Positions 43,881 through 52,075 of a DNA stretch of 52,075 nucleotides are shown piece by piece. Position 1 is the first letter of the stretch, and each line of letters opens with the position of its first letter. Position numbers and translations under genes: made by a program. The stretch comes from Flavobacteriaceae bacterium (GTDB taxonomy: Bacteria > Bacteroidota > Bacteroidia > Flavobacteriales > Flavobacteriaceae), in assembly GCA_947478365.1 (NCBI GenBank), contig CANJWG010000004.1:1-52075 (forward strand), given 5' to 3'. A model generated the notes under the pieces. That model was not told the origin of the DNA, made no database searches, and saw only the letters and a program-made list of their open reading frames with translations.

Positions 43881-44819
43881 TTATTTCAATTGGCTAATGT
43901 AGTTTTTTGCCATTAATTTATCTTTTCCCAACTGAGTTTTTAATGCTTCAACAGATTCGAATTTTTGTTCTGCACGCATTCGATTTAAAAGTGAAACTGT
44001 AATTTTTTGATTGTATAAGTCTTGTTTGAAATCAAAAAAATTAATTTCTATGGTTTGTGTCGTTCCGTCTACAGTTGGTCGTGTACCAATATTCATCATG
44101 CCGAAAAAAGTTTTCTCGTTTAAAACACTTTTAGCAATATATACACCCTTTAGCGGGATGAGTTTATACTCTTCTTCTATATTGATATTTGCTGTTGGAA
44201 AACCAATAGTTCTTCCCAATTGTTTCCCTTTTGAAATCATTCCAGTTAGCGAATAATTGTAACCTAAATACCTAGTAGCTAATTCAATATTTCCTTCTAA
44301 AAGAGCATTTCTTATTTTGGTTGAACTAATAGAAACTTCGTTGATTTCTTCTGCCGAAATTTGTTCAACTTCAAAACCATAGGTTTCTCCAAACTGGATT
44401 AAATCATCAATAGTAGCAGTTCTATTTCTGCCAAAACGATGGTCGTAACCAATTATTATTTTTTTTATTTTGAAAACATCAACTAAAACTTCTTTGACAA
44501 ATTCTTCGGCGGTTAGTCTTGAAAATTCTTTGTCGAACGGATGTACAATCAGATTATCAATCCCTAAATTATCAAGTAGTTCTATTTTTTCATCTAGAGT
44601 ATTGAGTTGTTTCATTTCAGTATCTTCCTGAAGTACCATTCGTGGATGCGGGAAAAAAGTAAGCACTAAACTTTCACAATGCATTGAGTGAGCACTTTTG
44701 GTAATTTGCTCCAAAATTTTACAATGCCCAAGATGTACTCCGTCAAAAGTGCCAATGGTTACAATTGTTGGTTTAGTCGCATTGAATGACTTTATGGAAT
44801 TGAATATTTTCAAGGACAT
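43881..44819 (-). CDS. ribF: Bifunctional riboflavin kinase / FAD synthetase
   Basis: Makes FMN from riboflavin and ATP, then FAD from FMN. It has 312 residues. The N-terminal nucleotidyltransferase domain carries TIGTFDGVHLGHCKIL, LTFFPHPRMVL and IIGYDHRFGRNRTATI. The SSTKIRNALLEGNIELATRYLGY linker leads to the C-terminal kinase domain (GRTIGFPTANI, GVYIAK, NIGTRPTVDG). All are intact. The gene is single, with a -7 box (TATTTTTG) just upstream. Confidence 0.96.
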   Translation of the reverse strand: MSLKIFNSIKSFNATKPTIVTIGTFDGVHLGHCKILEQITKSAHSMHCESLVLTFFPHPRMVLQEDTEMKQLNTLDEKIELLDNLGIDNLIVHPFDKEFSRLTAEEFVKEVLVDVFKIKKIIIGYDHRFGRNRTATIDDLIQFGETYGFEVEQISAEEINEVSISSTKIRNALLEGNIELATRYLGYNYSLTGMISKGKQLGRTIGFPTANINIEEEYKLIPLKGVYIAKSVLNEKTFFGMMNIGTRPTVDGTTQTIEINFFDFKQDLYNQKITVSLLNRMRAEQKFESVEALKTQLGKDKLMAKNYISQLK

Positions 44820-44833
44820 TTAAAAGTATTGCG

Positions 44834-44841
44834 CAAAAATA
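44834..44841 (-). promoter_or_regulatory. Promoter -7 box of ribF
   Basis: TATTTTTG on the minus strand matches TAnnTTTG and is 14 bases before the ATG, giving a very short leader. Confidence 0.55.
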
Positions 44842-44952
44842 TGTTTTAGAAATTTAATATAATAATTTTTACCAAAGAAACGAGAAAGGTTCTGATTAAA
44901 AAATAAATCAGATTTATAAAACCCTAAAATATAGTTTTTTAAGATGAATTTT

Positions 44953-45462
44953 TTAATATTCTATTTCTTCAGTAACCTGCGGGACTTCGTTTATTTTGAA
45001 TTGAAGTTTAAAACGAACCTCTTTCTTTGATGAAGTTATATGTAATTTGCCTTGATTAACTTTGAATAATCCATTTTTACCTCTACAGTTACAATATCTC
45101 CCAAAAAGCATTTTGGTATTTTGTAATATCTAATCGGTATAATTTTGATTGGCACTATTATTAGGAATCTCAAAAACAACTTCTTCTCTATATCCTCCGT
45201 CATAGGCAACTTGATCTATGTTTTTTTCATAAACAAACTGCAAAACACTTGTTGAATTATTATTTTCTATTTTATATGTTAAGGAGCCGTTAAAGCTGCC
45301 AATTTCCAATTTTTTATTTTTTAATAAATATAATTTTTTGGAGCTTTTATTGATAGTGTCAAATTTTAACAGCGTTTTTTCTTCATTCATTTTTTTTGAG
45401 GTTTTGCATGAAGATAAACTGATTAACAAACAGGGAAAAAAGATAGCAATAAAAAACCGCAT
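44953..45462 (-). pseudogene. Lipoprotein gene interrupted by an in-frame TAG
   Basis: The first 110 codons encode a lipoprotein with lipobox LSSC (Cys19) and a beta-rich domain up to VVFEIPNNSANQNYTD. A TAG (45132-45130) follows, and the same frame continues for 58 more codons: ILQNTKMLFGRYCNCRGKNGL, then LQFKINEVPQVTEEIEY and TAA at 44955-44953. The downstream part has protein-like composition, with a Cys-x-Cys motif, and I believe homologues run through this junction without a stop. A single nonsense change is the simplest explanation. Read-through or a sequencing error are alternatives. If translation stops at TAG, the product is 110 residues. Confidence 0.75.
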
Positions 45463-45608
45463 GATTTTTTCTTATAAAAGTTATAAGAAGTATAACAAAA
45501 GACGGCATCATTATTATGCTTCAAAGTAAGTTTTACAAATAGAATTAACTAAAAATGCAAGAAAATGTTAAATTTTTAAATGCTTTATTCATTAATTGTG
45601 CTTAGAAT

Positions 45609-45638
45609 TTGCAGATTATTTAAACATAACTATCTTTA
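45609..45638 (+). promoter_or_regulatory. Promoter of the reprolysin-like protease gene
   Basis: TTG (45609-45611), a 19-base spacer, and TATCTTTA (45631-45638, one mismatch). The ATG is at 45665. Confidence 0.65.
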
Positions 45639-45664
45639 CTCGCTTTTTAATTAACAAACAAATC

Positions 45665-48379
45665 ATGAAAAAACTTTTACTTTTAATTGTATTCATTCTA
45701 ACCTTCAATTTTTCTTTTTCACAAAGAAATAGTTCATGGAAACTTTTTGAAAACAACAAAGCGATTACATCAGAAAAAATAAGACAAACGCCTTATTCTG
45801 TAAACCAAAAATTATTAGAATTCAACGCCGTTCAGTTTAAAGAATCATTGGCTAATGTACCCCAAAAATCTTCAGGAAATAGAGGAGTAGTAATTCAACT
45901 GCCAAATATCAATGGAGATTTAGAAAAATTTCAAGTTTGGGAATCTTCAAATTTTGAACCTGCATTGCAAGCTCAATTTCCGGATATTAGATCCTATGTT
46001 GGAAAAGGAATAACAGATCCATCAGCGGTCTTAAACTTTAGTCTTTCTCCAAGAGGAATTCAAACTATGATTTTTAGAGCTGATACAGGAACAGAATTTA
46101 TTGAGCCTTATACCAAAGATAAATCAGTTTATGTGATTTTTGACTCTGCAACCAGAATTGCTGGAAAATTACCTTTTAACTGTAGTACAGAGGATATTGC
46201 TATTAACCAAAATTTATCAGATAAATTAGTAAATGTAACACTTTCAAGTGCTCAATCATATAAAACAATGAGACTTGCCCTGTCTTGTACAGGTGAATAT
46301 GGCCTATATCATGGGGGTACTGTTGCAGGGGCTTTGGACGCAATGAATGCAACAATGACAAGATGTAATGGCGTTTTTGAAAAAGATTTAGCTATCAAAC
46401 TAATAATAATTGCAAATGATAATTTGGTGGTTTATACCAATGCTTCAACTGACCCATATTCTGTTGCAGCTAGCATGAATAACTGGAATGCAGAATTGCA
46501 AGCAACATTAACAAGTGTTATTGGTGAAGCTAACTATGATATTGGTCACCTATTTGGAGCCACAGGTGGAGGTGGAAGCGCTGGATGTATTGGATGCGTT
46601 TGTGTAAATGGGGCCAAAGGGAGTGGGATTACTTCACCAATTGATGGGGTTCCACAAGGAGACACCTTTGATATTGATTATGTTGCCCACGAAATGGGGC
46701 ATCAAATGGGTGCAAATCATTCGTTTACTCATACTACGGAAAATAATGCTGTGAATGTAGAACCAGGTTCAGGATCGACTATCATGGCCTATGCCGGAAT
46801 TGGCGGAGGCGGAACCGATATGCAAATGCATTCTGATGATTACTTTCACTACAAAAGTATTGCTCAGATTCAAACAAATATGAGATCCCCATCCGAACTA
46901 CCAGCTGGGGGTACCAAAACATGTCCAGTCAGCACCAGTTTAGCAGTAACTAATCCTAAACCGGGAGTAAGTGTAGCTGGAACGGCGTTTACAATACCAA
47001 TAGGGACAGCTTTTAAACTCACAGGAACAGGAACAGGAACAGCAGGTGAAGTATTAACCTATTGTTGGGAACAAAATAATGATGCAACTGTAGTTGGAGG
47101 AACATCTACTTTTCCATCACCAACAAAAACAGACGGGCCAAATTTTAGATCTCGTCCTCCAAGTGCTTCACCAATTAGATACTTTCCTCAATATTCAGAT
47201 GTCTTAGCTGGAAATTTGGTTAATACTTGGGAAACCGTCTCAACAGTTGCTAGATCATTAGTTTTTGCCTTTACCGTTAGAGATAATGTTGTTGGTGGAG
47301 GTCAAACTAATAGTGCTGCAACAACAGTTACTGTTGTAAATACCGGAGCAGCATTTGCCATTACAAGTCCAAATACAACGAATGTTTCCTGGAATACAGC
47401 TTCAACGCAAACCATAACTTGGAGCGTTGCAGGGACAACAGGAAATGGCATCAACACAGCTAATGTAAATATATTATTATCGACTGACGGCGGGGCAACT
47501 TTTCCTATTGTTTTAGCTGCAGGCACTGCTAATGATGGGTCAGAAACGGTAACACTTCCTTCTACACCTTCACCTACCTGCAGAATTATGATAGAAGCAG
47601 TAGGAAACATATTTTATGCTGTATCCAAAAATATTGCACTTGGTTATACTATTAGTACCTCTTGTAATACTTATACAAATTCTACTTCATTACCAATTCC
47701 TGATGGAGCAGGAGCAGAAGTGTCTGGAGGAGTGGCTACAAGTACTATAAACGTACCTATAACAGGTGTGATTTCGGATGTAAATATAGGATTGAATGTT
47801 ACACATACTTATCCAAATGATTTAGTAATTGCTATAGACAGTCCCGGAAATGTAACCGAGGCTCCTGTTTGGAATAGAGCTTGCGCAGGGAACAACAATT
47901 TTAATGTTACTCTAAATGATGGTTCGCCGGCATTTACTTGTGTGGCTAATATGACTGGGACATTTTCACCTTCATCTCCTTTATCTGTTTTTAATGGTGG
48001 ACAAGCAAACGGGACATGGACATTATCAGCTTCAGATTCTTATAATCAAGATACCGGAACATTGAACTCTTGGTTCGTTCAAGTTTGTACTGATGTTTAC
48101 ACATTATCAACTCCAACAGTTGGTTTTGCTGATTTTGCGGTGTATCCAAACCCAAATAATGGGAATTTCAATATTCAATTTACAAGCAACGCTTCAAATG
48201 GAAACGGAGTAAAAGTGTTAGTACACGATATGAGGGGGAGAGTTATTTTAGAAAACAATTTTGAAAATAGCACTACATTTAATCAAAACATTCAATTAAC
48301 TAATGCTCAAGCAGGAGTTTATTTATTGACAGTTACTGATGGTGATGTAAAAGAAACGAAAAAAATAGTTGTAGAATAA
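45665..48379 (+). CDS. Secreted reprolysin-like zinc metallopeptidase with P-domain and T9SS sorting domain
   Basis: A 904-residue secreted protease. Order: signal peptide (1-19, ending FSFSQ), a propeptide-like region (to about 190), and a metzincin catalytic domain with HEMGHQMGANH (His342, Glu343, His346, His352) and the Met-turn in GSTIMAYAGI. Then come Ig-like/fibronectin-like repeats (to about 660), a proprotein-convertase P-domain (about 680-810, including THTYPNDLVIAIDSPG), and a type A T9SS sorting domain from FAVYPNPNNGNF to KKIVVE. It is exported through the T9SS to the surface or medium and likely degrades proteins for nutrition. Confidence 0.93.
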   Translation: MKKLLLLIVFILTFNFSFSQRNSSWKLFENNKAITSEKIRQTPYSVNQKLLEFNAVQFKESLANVPQKSSGNRGVVIQLPNINGDLEKFQVWESSNFEPALQAQFPDIRSYVGKGITDPSAVLNFSLSPRGIQTMIFRADTGTEFIEPYTKDKSVYVIFDSATRIAGKLPFNCSTEDIAINQNLSDKLVNVTLSSAQSYKTMRLALSCTGEYGLYHGGTVAGALDAMNATMTRCNGVFEKDLAIKLIIIANDNLVVYTNASTDPYSVAASMNNWNAELQATLTSVIGEANYDIGHLFGATGGGGSAGCIGCVCVNGAKGSGITSPIDGVPQGDTFDIDYVAHEMGHQMGANHSFTHTTENNAVNVEPGSGSTIMAYAGIGGGGTDMQMHSDDYFHYKSIAQIQTNMRSPSELPAGGTKTCPVSTSLAVTNPKPGVSVAGTAFTIPIGTAFKLTGTGTGTAGEVLTYCWEQNNDATVVGGTSTFPSPTKTDGPNFRSRPPSASPIRYFPQYSDVLAGNLVNTWETVSTVARSLVFAFTVRDNVVGGGQTNSAATTVTVVNTGAAFAITSPNTTNVSWNTASTQTITWSVAGTTGNGINTANVNILLSTDGGATFPIVLAAGTANDGSETVTLPSTPSPTCRIMIEAVGNIFYAVSKNIALGYTISTSCNTYTNSTSLPIPDGAGAEVSGGVATSTINVPITGVISDVNIGLNVTHTYPNDLVIAIDSPGNVTEAPVWNRACAGNNNFNVTLNDGSPAFTCVANMTGTFSPSSPLSVFNGGQANGTWTLSASDSYNQDTGTLNSWFVQVCTDVYTLSTPTVGFADFAVYPNPNNGNFNIQFTSNASNGNGVKVLVHDMRGRVILENNFENSTTFNQNIQLTNAQAGVYLLTVTDGDVKETKKIVVE

Positions 48380-48402
48380 TCGTTAATCATAAAATAGTTT
48401 AG

Positions 48403-48430
48403 AAAGAGGTGTTAGTAACACCTCTTTTTT
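48403..48430 (+). terminator. Rho-independent terminator after the reprolysin-like gene
   Basis: AGAGGTGTT (48405-48413) pairs perfectly with AACACCTCT (48417-48425) around a 3-base loop, followed by T residues. Confidence 0.88.
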
Positions 48431-48565
48431 ATAGCATGAAATACTTCAGTTTTTAAATTGTAGCATTATACTTATTTATAATGCTAATAATTTCAGAAAA
48501 ACCGATAAAGAATCAATTTTCAACTCAATTTTGTGTTAAAAAACATTTCACACAAAGCATTTGCT

Positions 48566-48573
48566 TATTTTTG
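48566..48573 (+). promoter_or_regulatory. Promoter -7 box of the first M43 protease gene
   Basis: TATTTTTG matches TAnnTTTG and lies 29 bases before the ATG at 48603. Confidence 0.55.
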
Positions 48574-48602
48574 ATTTCTTTAAAATTAAAAAAACACTAA
48601 AA

Positions 48603-49847
48603 ATGAAATTAAAATTACTTTTTGCATTACTTGTTTTTCAAGTAAGTTTTGCACAACATAGAACTTGTGGAATGCAAGAAAAACAGGCTCAAATAATGAG
48701 CAATCCAGTTCAAAGACAAGCGTCTCTTGAACAACAAAACAAGTTTAATGTTGAATTACAAAAAATAGTCTCTAATAAAAACGGCAATAGTATTAATGCA
48801 GTAATAAGAATTCCAGTAGCGGTTCACTTTCCTGCTGTAGCCACTAACTCTTCATTAAAAGCTTGTTTTAGAACATTAGCACAATCACAAGTCAATACCT
48901 TAAATGCGGATTACAAAGGTACAAATGCTGACATCTCTAACTATACTGCAGATGCGTCATTTTATCCTGGCACCAACACGGGAAGTTTACAAGTAGAATT
49001 TGTATTAGCCACTCAAAATCATCCTCCCGGAACAGGCTTGGTTAATGGTGACTTAGCTGTAACTTTCGGAACCGATTTCTTAGGGAATAACGATAATGAT
49101 GCTACTTGGGCGGGTTATTTAAATTTAGTTTGTAGAAATATTGGAGGTGGAACATTAGGTTACTCAAACCTAGGCGCTTCACCTTCAGCCGGAGATTGTG
49201 TTGTAATTAATAAAGCTGCTTTTGGATCAGGAAGTGGCTGTACGGGTTATGTTCCTGGAGCTCCATACGATTTAGGAAGAACATTGACTCATGAATTAGG
49301 GCACTATTTCAATTTAGATCATACGTTCAATGGTTGTGATGGCGCTAATTGTGCCACATCTGGAGATAGAATTTGCGATACCCCTGCATTAAACGTTGAA
49401 AATTATGATTGCCCTGCTGCAGGAGATGTTATGGGTTGCTCAAATTATGCTCTAACCATGAACTATATGGATTATACAAATGATGCCTGTATGTATATGT
49501 TTACCGCTGGTCAGGCAGCAAGAATGTTAGCTTGGTATAACACCATTGCGGGGGAGTTTAAAAGTAATGTTTTAGGAAATGAATCATTTTTTAAAAATGA
49601 TTTTAGTATATATCCCAATCCAAATAAAGGGAGTTTTACCATTCAATTTACAAGTAATTCTTCAAACGATAACGGAGTTAAAGTATTTGTTCACGATATG
49701 AGTGGAAGACTAATTTTGGAAAGTAATTTTGAAAATAGCGCTTCATTTAATCAAAACATTCAGTTAAACAATGCGCAAGCTGGAGTTTATTTGTTGACGG
49801 TTACTGATGGAGAAATGAAACAATCCAAAAAAATTGTTGTTGAATAA
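48603..49847 (+). CDS. Secreted M43 (pappalysin-type) zinc metallopeptidase with T9SS sorting domain, copy 1
   Basis: A 414-residue secreted protease: signal peptide (1-18, ending SFAQ), a short prodomain, and a metzincin domain with zinc motif HELGHYFNLDH (His230, Glu231, His234, His240). The Gly usual at the eighth position of HExxHxxGxxH is Asn237. The cysteine-rich GCDGANCATSGDRICDTPA segment and the Met-turn LTMNYMDYTNDACMYMF follow. A T9SS type A domain (FSIYPNPNKGSF to KKIVVE) ends the protein and is almost identical to that of the upstream reprolysin-like protein. The first ATG giving a signal peptide is 48603. A close paralogue follows. Confidence 0.92.
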   Translation: MKLKLLFALLVFQVSFAQHRTCGMQEKQAQIMSNPVQRQASLEQQNKFNVELQKIVSNKNGNSINAVIRIPVAVHFPAVATNSSLKACFRTLAQSQVNTLNADYKGTNADISNYTADASFYPGTNTGSLQVEFVLATQNHPPGTGLVNGDLAVTFGTDFLGNNDNDATWAGYLNLVCRNIGGGTLGYSNLGASPSAGDCVVINKAAFGSGSGCTGYVPGAPYDLGRTLTHELGHYFNLDHTFNGCDGANCATSGDRICDTPALNVENYDCPAAGDVMGCSNYALTMNYMDYTNDACMYMFTAGQAARMLAWYNTIAGEFKSNVLGNESFFKNDFSIYPNPNKGSFTIQFTSNSSNDNGVKVFVHDMSGRLILESNFENSASFNQNIQLNNAQAGVYLLTVTDGEMKQSKKIVVE

Positions 49848-49972
49848 TCCATTAATTATAAAATAGTTTAGAAATAGGTAATAATATTTTTTGCAAAGAA
49901 TAATTATATAAAAGCTAATAATCTAGTAGAACTCTAAAGAACAAATAGTATCCAATTTCTATAGTAATAATT

Positions 49973-50001
49973 TTGTCGTTTGAAATAATTAATTAATTTT
50001 G
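49973..50001 (+). promoter_or_regulatory. Promoter of the second M43 protease gene
   Basis: TTG (49973-49975), an 18-base spacer, and TAATTTTG (49994-50001), a consensus match. The ATG is 26 bases downstream. No strong terminator separates it from copy 1. Confidence 0.6.
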
Positions 50002-50027
50002 AAAACTTTAAAAAAACAACACCAAAA

Positions 50028-51332
50028 ATGAAATTAAAATTACTTTTCGCATTACTTGTTTTTCAAGTAGGTTTAGCACAACAAAGAACTTGTGGTTCAC
50101 AAGAATTGATGCAAACAATCATGGATAATCCAGTCCAAAGAGCAGCGTATCTTGAACAACAAAACAAGTTTGATGTTGAGTTGCAAAGATTAGAATCTAA
50201 TACATTAAGAAGTACTAATGCGGTAATTAGAATTCCTGTAGCAGTACATTATCCTACTGCAGGTGCAGTAACGGAAACGGTAAAAACCTGTCTTCGCCGT
50301 TTAGCGCAAAAACAAATTGATATTCTAAATGCCGATTATAATGCAGCAAATACTGATATTTCACTCTGGAATTCGGTTAGCAGTAATTATCCAGGAACGA
50401 ATACGGGAAGTTTAAATGTGCAATTTGTTATTGCTACTTTAGATCATCCTCCTGGAACTGGCTTGGCTGAAGGAAGCGTAGCAGTAACATTTGGAACCGA
50501 TTTTATTGGAGCCGGGGATAGATTTTGTACAAACGGTTGTAATCAAGATACTACATGGAATGGTTATGTAAATATAGTTGTTACAAATATTACAGGTGGA
50601 ATTCTTGGATTTTCACCTGTTGGAGGAACTCCAGGAACAGGCAAGACTGTTGTTATCGACAATAATGCTTTTGGAGCGGCGTTATCCCCGAATCCTGCAA
50701 CTTGTACAGGATTTGTACCTGGCGCTCCCTATAATAAAGGAAGAACCCTAACTCACGAATTAGGTCATTATTTTAATTTAGACCATACTTTTCAGGGTTG
50801 TGATGGAGCAAATTGCACGTCTTCTGGTGATAAAGTTTGTGACACACCTTCAACTGACCAACCACGATATGATTGTAATGCTGCTGATAATCCACCAGAC
50901 CCTGCTGTTTCAGGAGTTCCAGTAAGTACTTGCGGCGAATTACAATTAACGATGAACTATATGGATTATGTAGAAGATGCTTGTATGTATATGTTTACGG
51001 CTGGTCAAGCAACAAGAATGTTGGCACATTATAATTCTATTAAAAATCAACTTTCTACAACTGCTTTATCCAATGAGACGTTTTTAGAGAATCAGTTTAG
51101 TCTTTACCCAAATCCGAATAAAGGGAGCTTTACGATTGAATTTAAAGAACTAGCTAACAGTTTTTCAGTTGAAGTTTATGATGTAACAGGAAAAACTATT
51201 TATGAAAATAACTATGAGCAGTCTTCAAATTTAATTCAGGTTATTAATTTAGATAACCCTTCAAGCGGCATCTATTTTGTTAATATTAAAAGTGACAAAG
51301 GCATGGTAACTAAGAAATTAATTATTGAATAA
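50028..51332 (+). CDS. Secreted M43 (pappalysin-type) zinc metallopeptidase with T9SS sorting domain, copy 2
   Basis: A 434-residue tandem paralogue of the preceding gene. The signal peptides are almost the same (MKLKLLFALLVFQVGLAQ), and the catalytic motif is again HELGHYFNLDH (His243, His247, Asn250, His253). It has a short insertion (NCNAADNPPDPAVSGVPVST) before the Met-turn LTMNYMDYVEDACMYMF. The sorting domain (FSLYPNPNKGSF to KKLIIE) has diverged from copy 1, which instead resembles the reprolysin-like protein. That suggests domain exchange or unequal divergence after duplication. It probably differs in substrate preference. Confidence 0.92.
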   Translation: MKLKLLFALLVFQVGLAQQRTCGSQELMQTIMDNPVQRAAYLEQQNKFDVELQRLESNTLRSTNAVIRIPVAVHYPTAGAVTETVKTCLRRLAQKQIDILNADYNAANTDISLWNSVSSNYPGTNTGSLNVQFVIATLDHPPGTGLAEGSVAVTFGTDFIGAGDRFCTNGCNQDTTWNGYVNIVVTNITGGILGFSPVGGTPGTGKTVVIDNNAFGAALSPNPATCTGFVPGAPYNKGRTLTHELGHYFNLDHTFQGCDGANCTSSGDKVCDTPSTDQPRYDCNAADNPPDPAVSGVPVSTCGELQLTMNYMDYVEDACMYMFTAGQATRMLAHYNSIKNQLSTTALSNETFLENQFSLYPNPNKGSFTIEFKELANSFSVEVYDVTGKTIYENNYEQSSNLIQVINLDNPSSGIYFVNIKSDKGMVTKKLIIE

Positions 51333-51351
51333 TTAATTTTCACATAATAAC

Positions 51352-51381
51352 AAAAAACCCTTTCATTTGAAAGGGTTTTTT
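51352..51381. terminator. Bidirectional terminator between the M43 gene and pth
   Basis: AAAAACCCTTTC and GAAAGGGTTTTT form a perfect stem with the loop ATTT. A and T runs on the two sides suit termination from both directions. Confidence 0.88.
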
Positions 51382-52006
51382 ATTTACCATTAAAACTGTT
51401 CATAGTTTCATTTAATCCGGACAAAGCAAAAGATTCTACTATTTGTTTAGCCACTTCAAATCGTTCCGAAAGTTTCTCTTTTTCAATATCATTCCATTCG
51501 CCTAGAACATAATCTACTTGTTGTCCTTTTTTGAACTCATCACTAATTCCAAAACGGAAACGTGGATATTCAGAAGTATTTAAAATAAGTTGGATGTTTT
51601 TCAATCCATTATGCCCACCATCTGTTCCCTTTCCTTTTATTCTAATTGTGCCAAAAGCTAAATTCAAATCGTCAGTAATGACCAAAATATTTTCTTTGGC
51701 AATGTTTTCTTTTTGCATCCAATAGTGAACTGCCTTTCCACTCAGATTCATATACGTATTGGGCTTAAGCAGGATCAGTTTTCTTCCTTTTATTGTGAAT
51801 TCAGCAACAGCTCCCAATTTAGCGGTTTCAAAAGACACACCTTGTTTAGAAGCTACATAATCTACTATTTTAAAACCGATATTATGCCTTGTATTTACAT
51901 ATTCGGCGCCAATATTACCAAGTCCGACAATTAGGAATTTTTTACTCATTTCTTCTGCTATTTCAGAGATTGTCTTTTTTATAAACAGATTTTTAATCCA
52001 ATTCAT
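51380..52006 (-). CDS. pth: Peptidyl-tRNA hydrolase
   Basis: Recycles peptidyl-tRNA by ester cleavage in the cytoplasm. The core has all family motifs: FLIVGLGNIGAEYVNTRHNIGF with the catalytic His, LLKPNTYMNLSG, VITDDLNLAFG and GHNGLKNI. The start is uncertain. ATG 52006 gives 208 residues with an N-terminal extension (MNWIKNLFIKK). ATG 51949 starts directly at MSKKFLIVGLG and gives 189 residues, which is closer to the usual length. A TACTTTTA -7-like box at 52018-52011 is only 4 bases from ATG 52006, so that start would be nearly leaderless. Confidence 0.9.
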   Translation of the reverse strand: MNWIKNLFIKKTISEIAEEMSKKFLIVGLGNIGAEYVNTRHNIGFKIVDYVASKQGVSFETAKLGAVAEFTIKGRKLILLKPNTYMNLSGKAVHYWMQKENIAKENILVITDDLNLAFGTIRIKGKGTDGGHNGLKNIQLILNTSEYPRFRFGISDEFKKGQQVDYVLGEWNDIEKEKLSERFEVAKQIVESFALSGLNETMNSFNGK

Positions 52007-52034
52007 GTTGTAAAAGTAAACTAATTTCATTTCA

Positions 52035-52068
52035 TAAAAAAAGCATCAGTTTTACTGATGCTTTTTTA
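52035..52068. terminator. Bidirectional terminator upstream of pth
   Basis: AAGCATCAG (52041-52049) and CTGATGCTT (52055-52063) form a perfect 9-bp stem flanked by A and T runs. It probably ends the transcript of the gene beyond the right edge, so pth must have its own promoter. Confidence 0.85.
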
Positions 52069-52075
52069 AATAGGA

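Noticed and set aside
45338..45529. A 63-codon plus-strand frame opposite the interrupted lipoprotein gene
   Set aside because: It is antisense to a recognisable lipoprotein signal peptide, and its composition follows from that.

Overview
The window is chromosomal DNA of a member of the Flavobacteriaceae, most likely Flavobacterium. The evidence is AT-rich DNA, promoters of the Bacteroidota type (TAnnTTTG, sometimes with an upstream TTG), several secreted proteins with C-terminal type IX secretion (T9SS) sorting domains, DUF4270 lipoprotein and SusC-like TonB receptor families, an epimerase-type threonine dehydrogenase, and an OlsF-type ornithine-lipid acyltransferase. Coding density is high. 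No gap between genes exceeds 300 bp. I see no rRNA, tRNA, CRISPR array, transposase or prophage gene.

Layout. 1-5.4 kb: the 5' part of mfd (minus), a lipoprotein, tdh, a SnoaL-like exported protein and an L,D-transpeptidase. 5.6-10 kb: deoC, a full aldehyde dehydrogenase, a truncated aldehyde-dehydrogenase-like protein, then a D-2-hydroxyacid dehydrogenase. 10.1-12.1 kb: a tight operon of three small membrane proteins (TM2, DUF2752, DUF4870) and an M48 metalloprotease. 12.1-17.1 kb: olsF (minus), xth, an OmpA-like lipoprotein and an aldo/keto reductase. 17.1-25.5 kb, all minus: a T9SS-exported sugar dehydrogenase, then the run panC-panD-flippase-esterase-like-radA-GT51 transglycosylase. 25.6-30.2 kb: short glycogen-synthase-like gene, DUF4270 lipoprotein, glmS. 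30.4-34.8 kb: a TonB-dependent receptor with an SGNH-hydrolase lipoprotein. 35-36.9 kb: atpD-atpC. 37-43.7 kb: biotin region bioF-DUF2007-bioD-bioA-ketoacyl synthase on plus, with recX and bioB convergent on minus. 43.9-52 kb: ribF, an interrupted lipoprotein gene, three T9SS-secreted metallopeptidases (one reprolysin-like, two tandem M43 paralogues), and pth.

How the genes work together. The biotin genes encode the four late steps from pimeloyl thioester to biotin. A condensing enzyme in the cluster may take part in making the pimeloyl chain. panC and panD give pantothenate. deoC and its aldehyde dehydrogenases form a deoxyribose-phosphate catabolic unit. glmS, the transpeptidase and the GT51 protein act on the cell wall.

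Most notable non-gene signals. (1) The leaders of bioF and xth share TTTGACACGAG and a downstream GAATTGA..GAAGT block, and tdh has a similar but weaker arrangement. The bioF and tdh leaders carry different hairpin stems at the same place, which suggests a structured RNA. (2) A 21-bp-arm palindromic repeat lies in frame inside the ketoacyl synthase, and a second copy contains the stop codons of both the ketoacyl synthase and recX. (3) A lipoprotein gene is split by one in-frame TAG. (4) The esterase-like gene has a 43-codon open extension after its stop. (5) A 21-bp dyad sits between the bioB promoter and its start codon.
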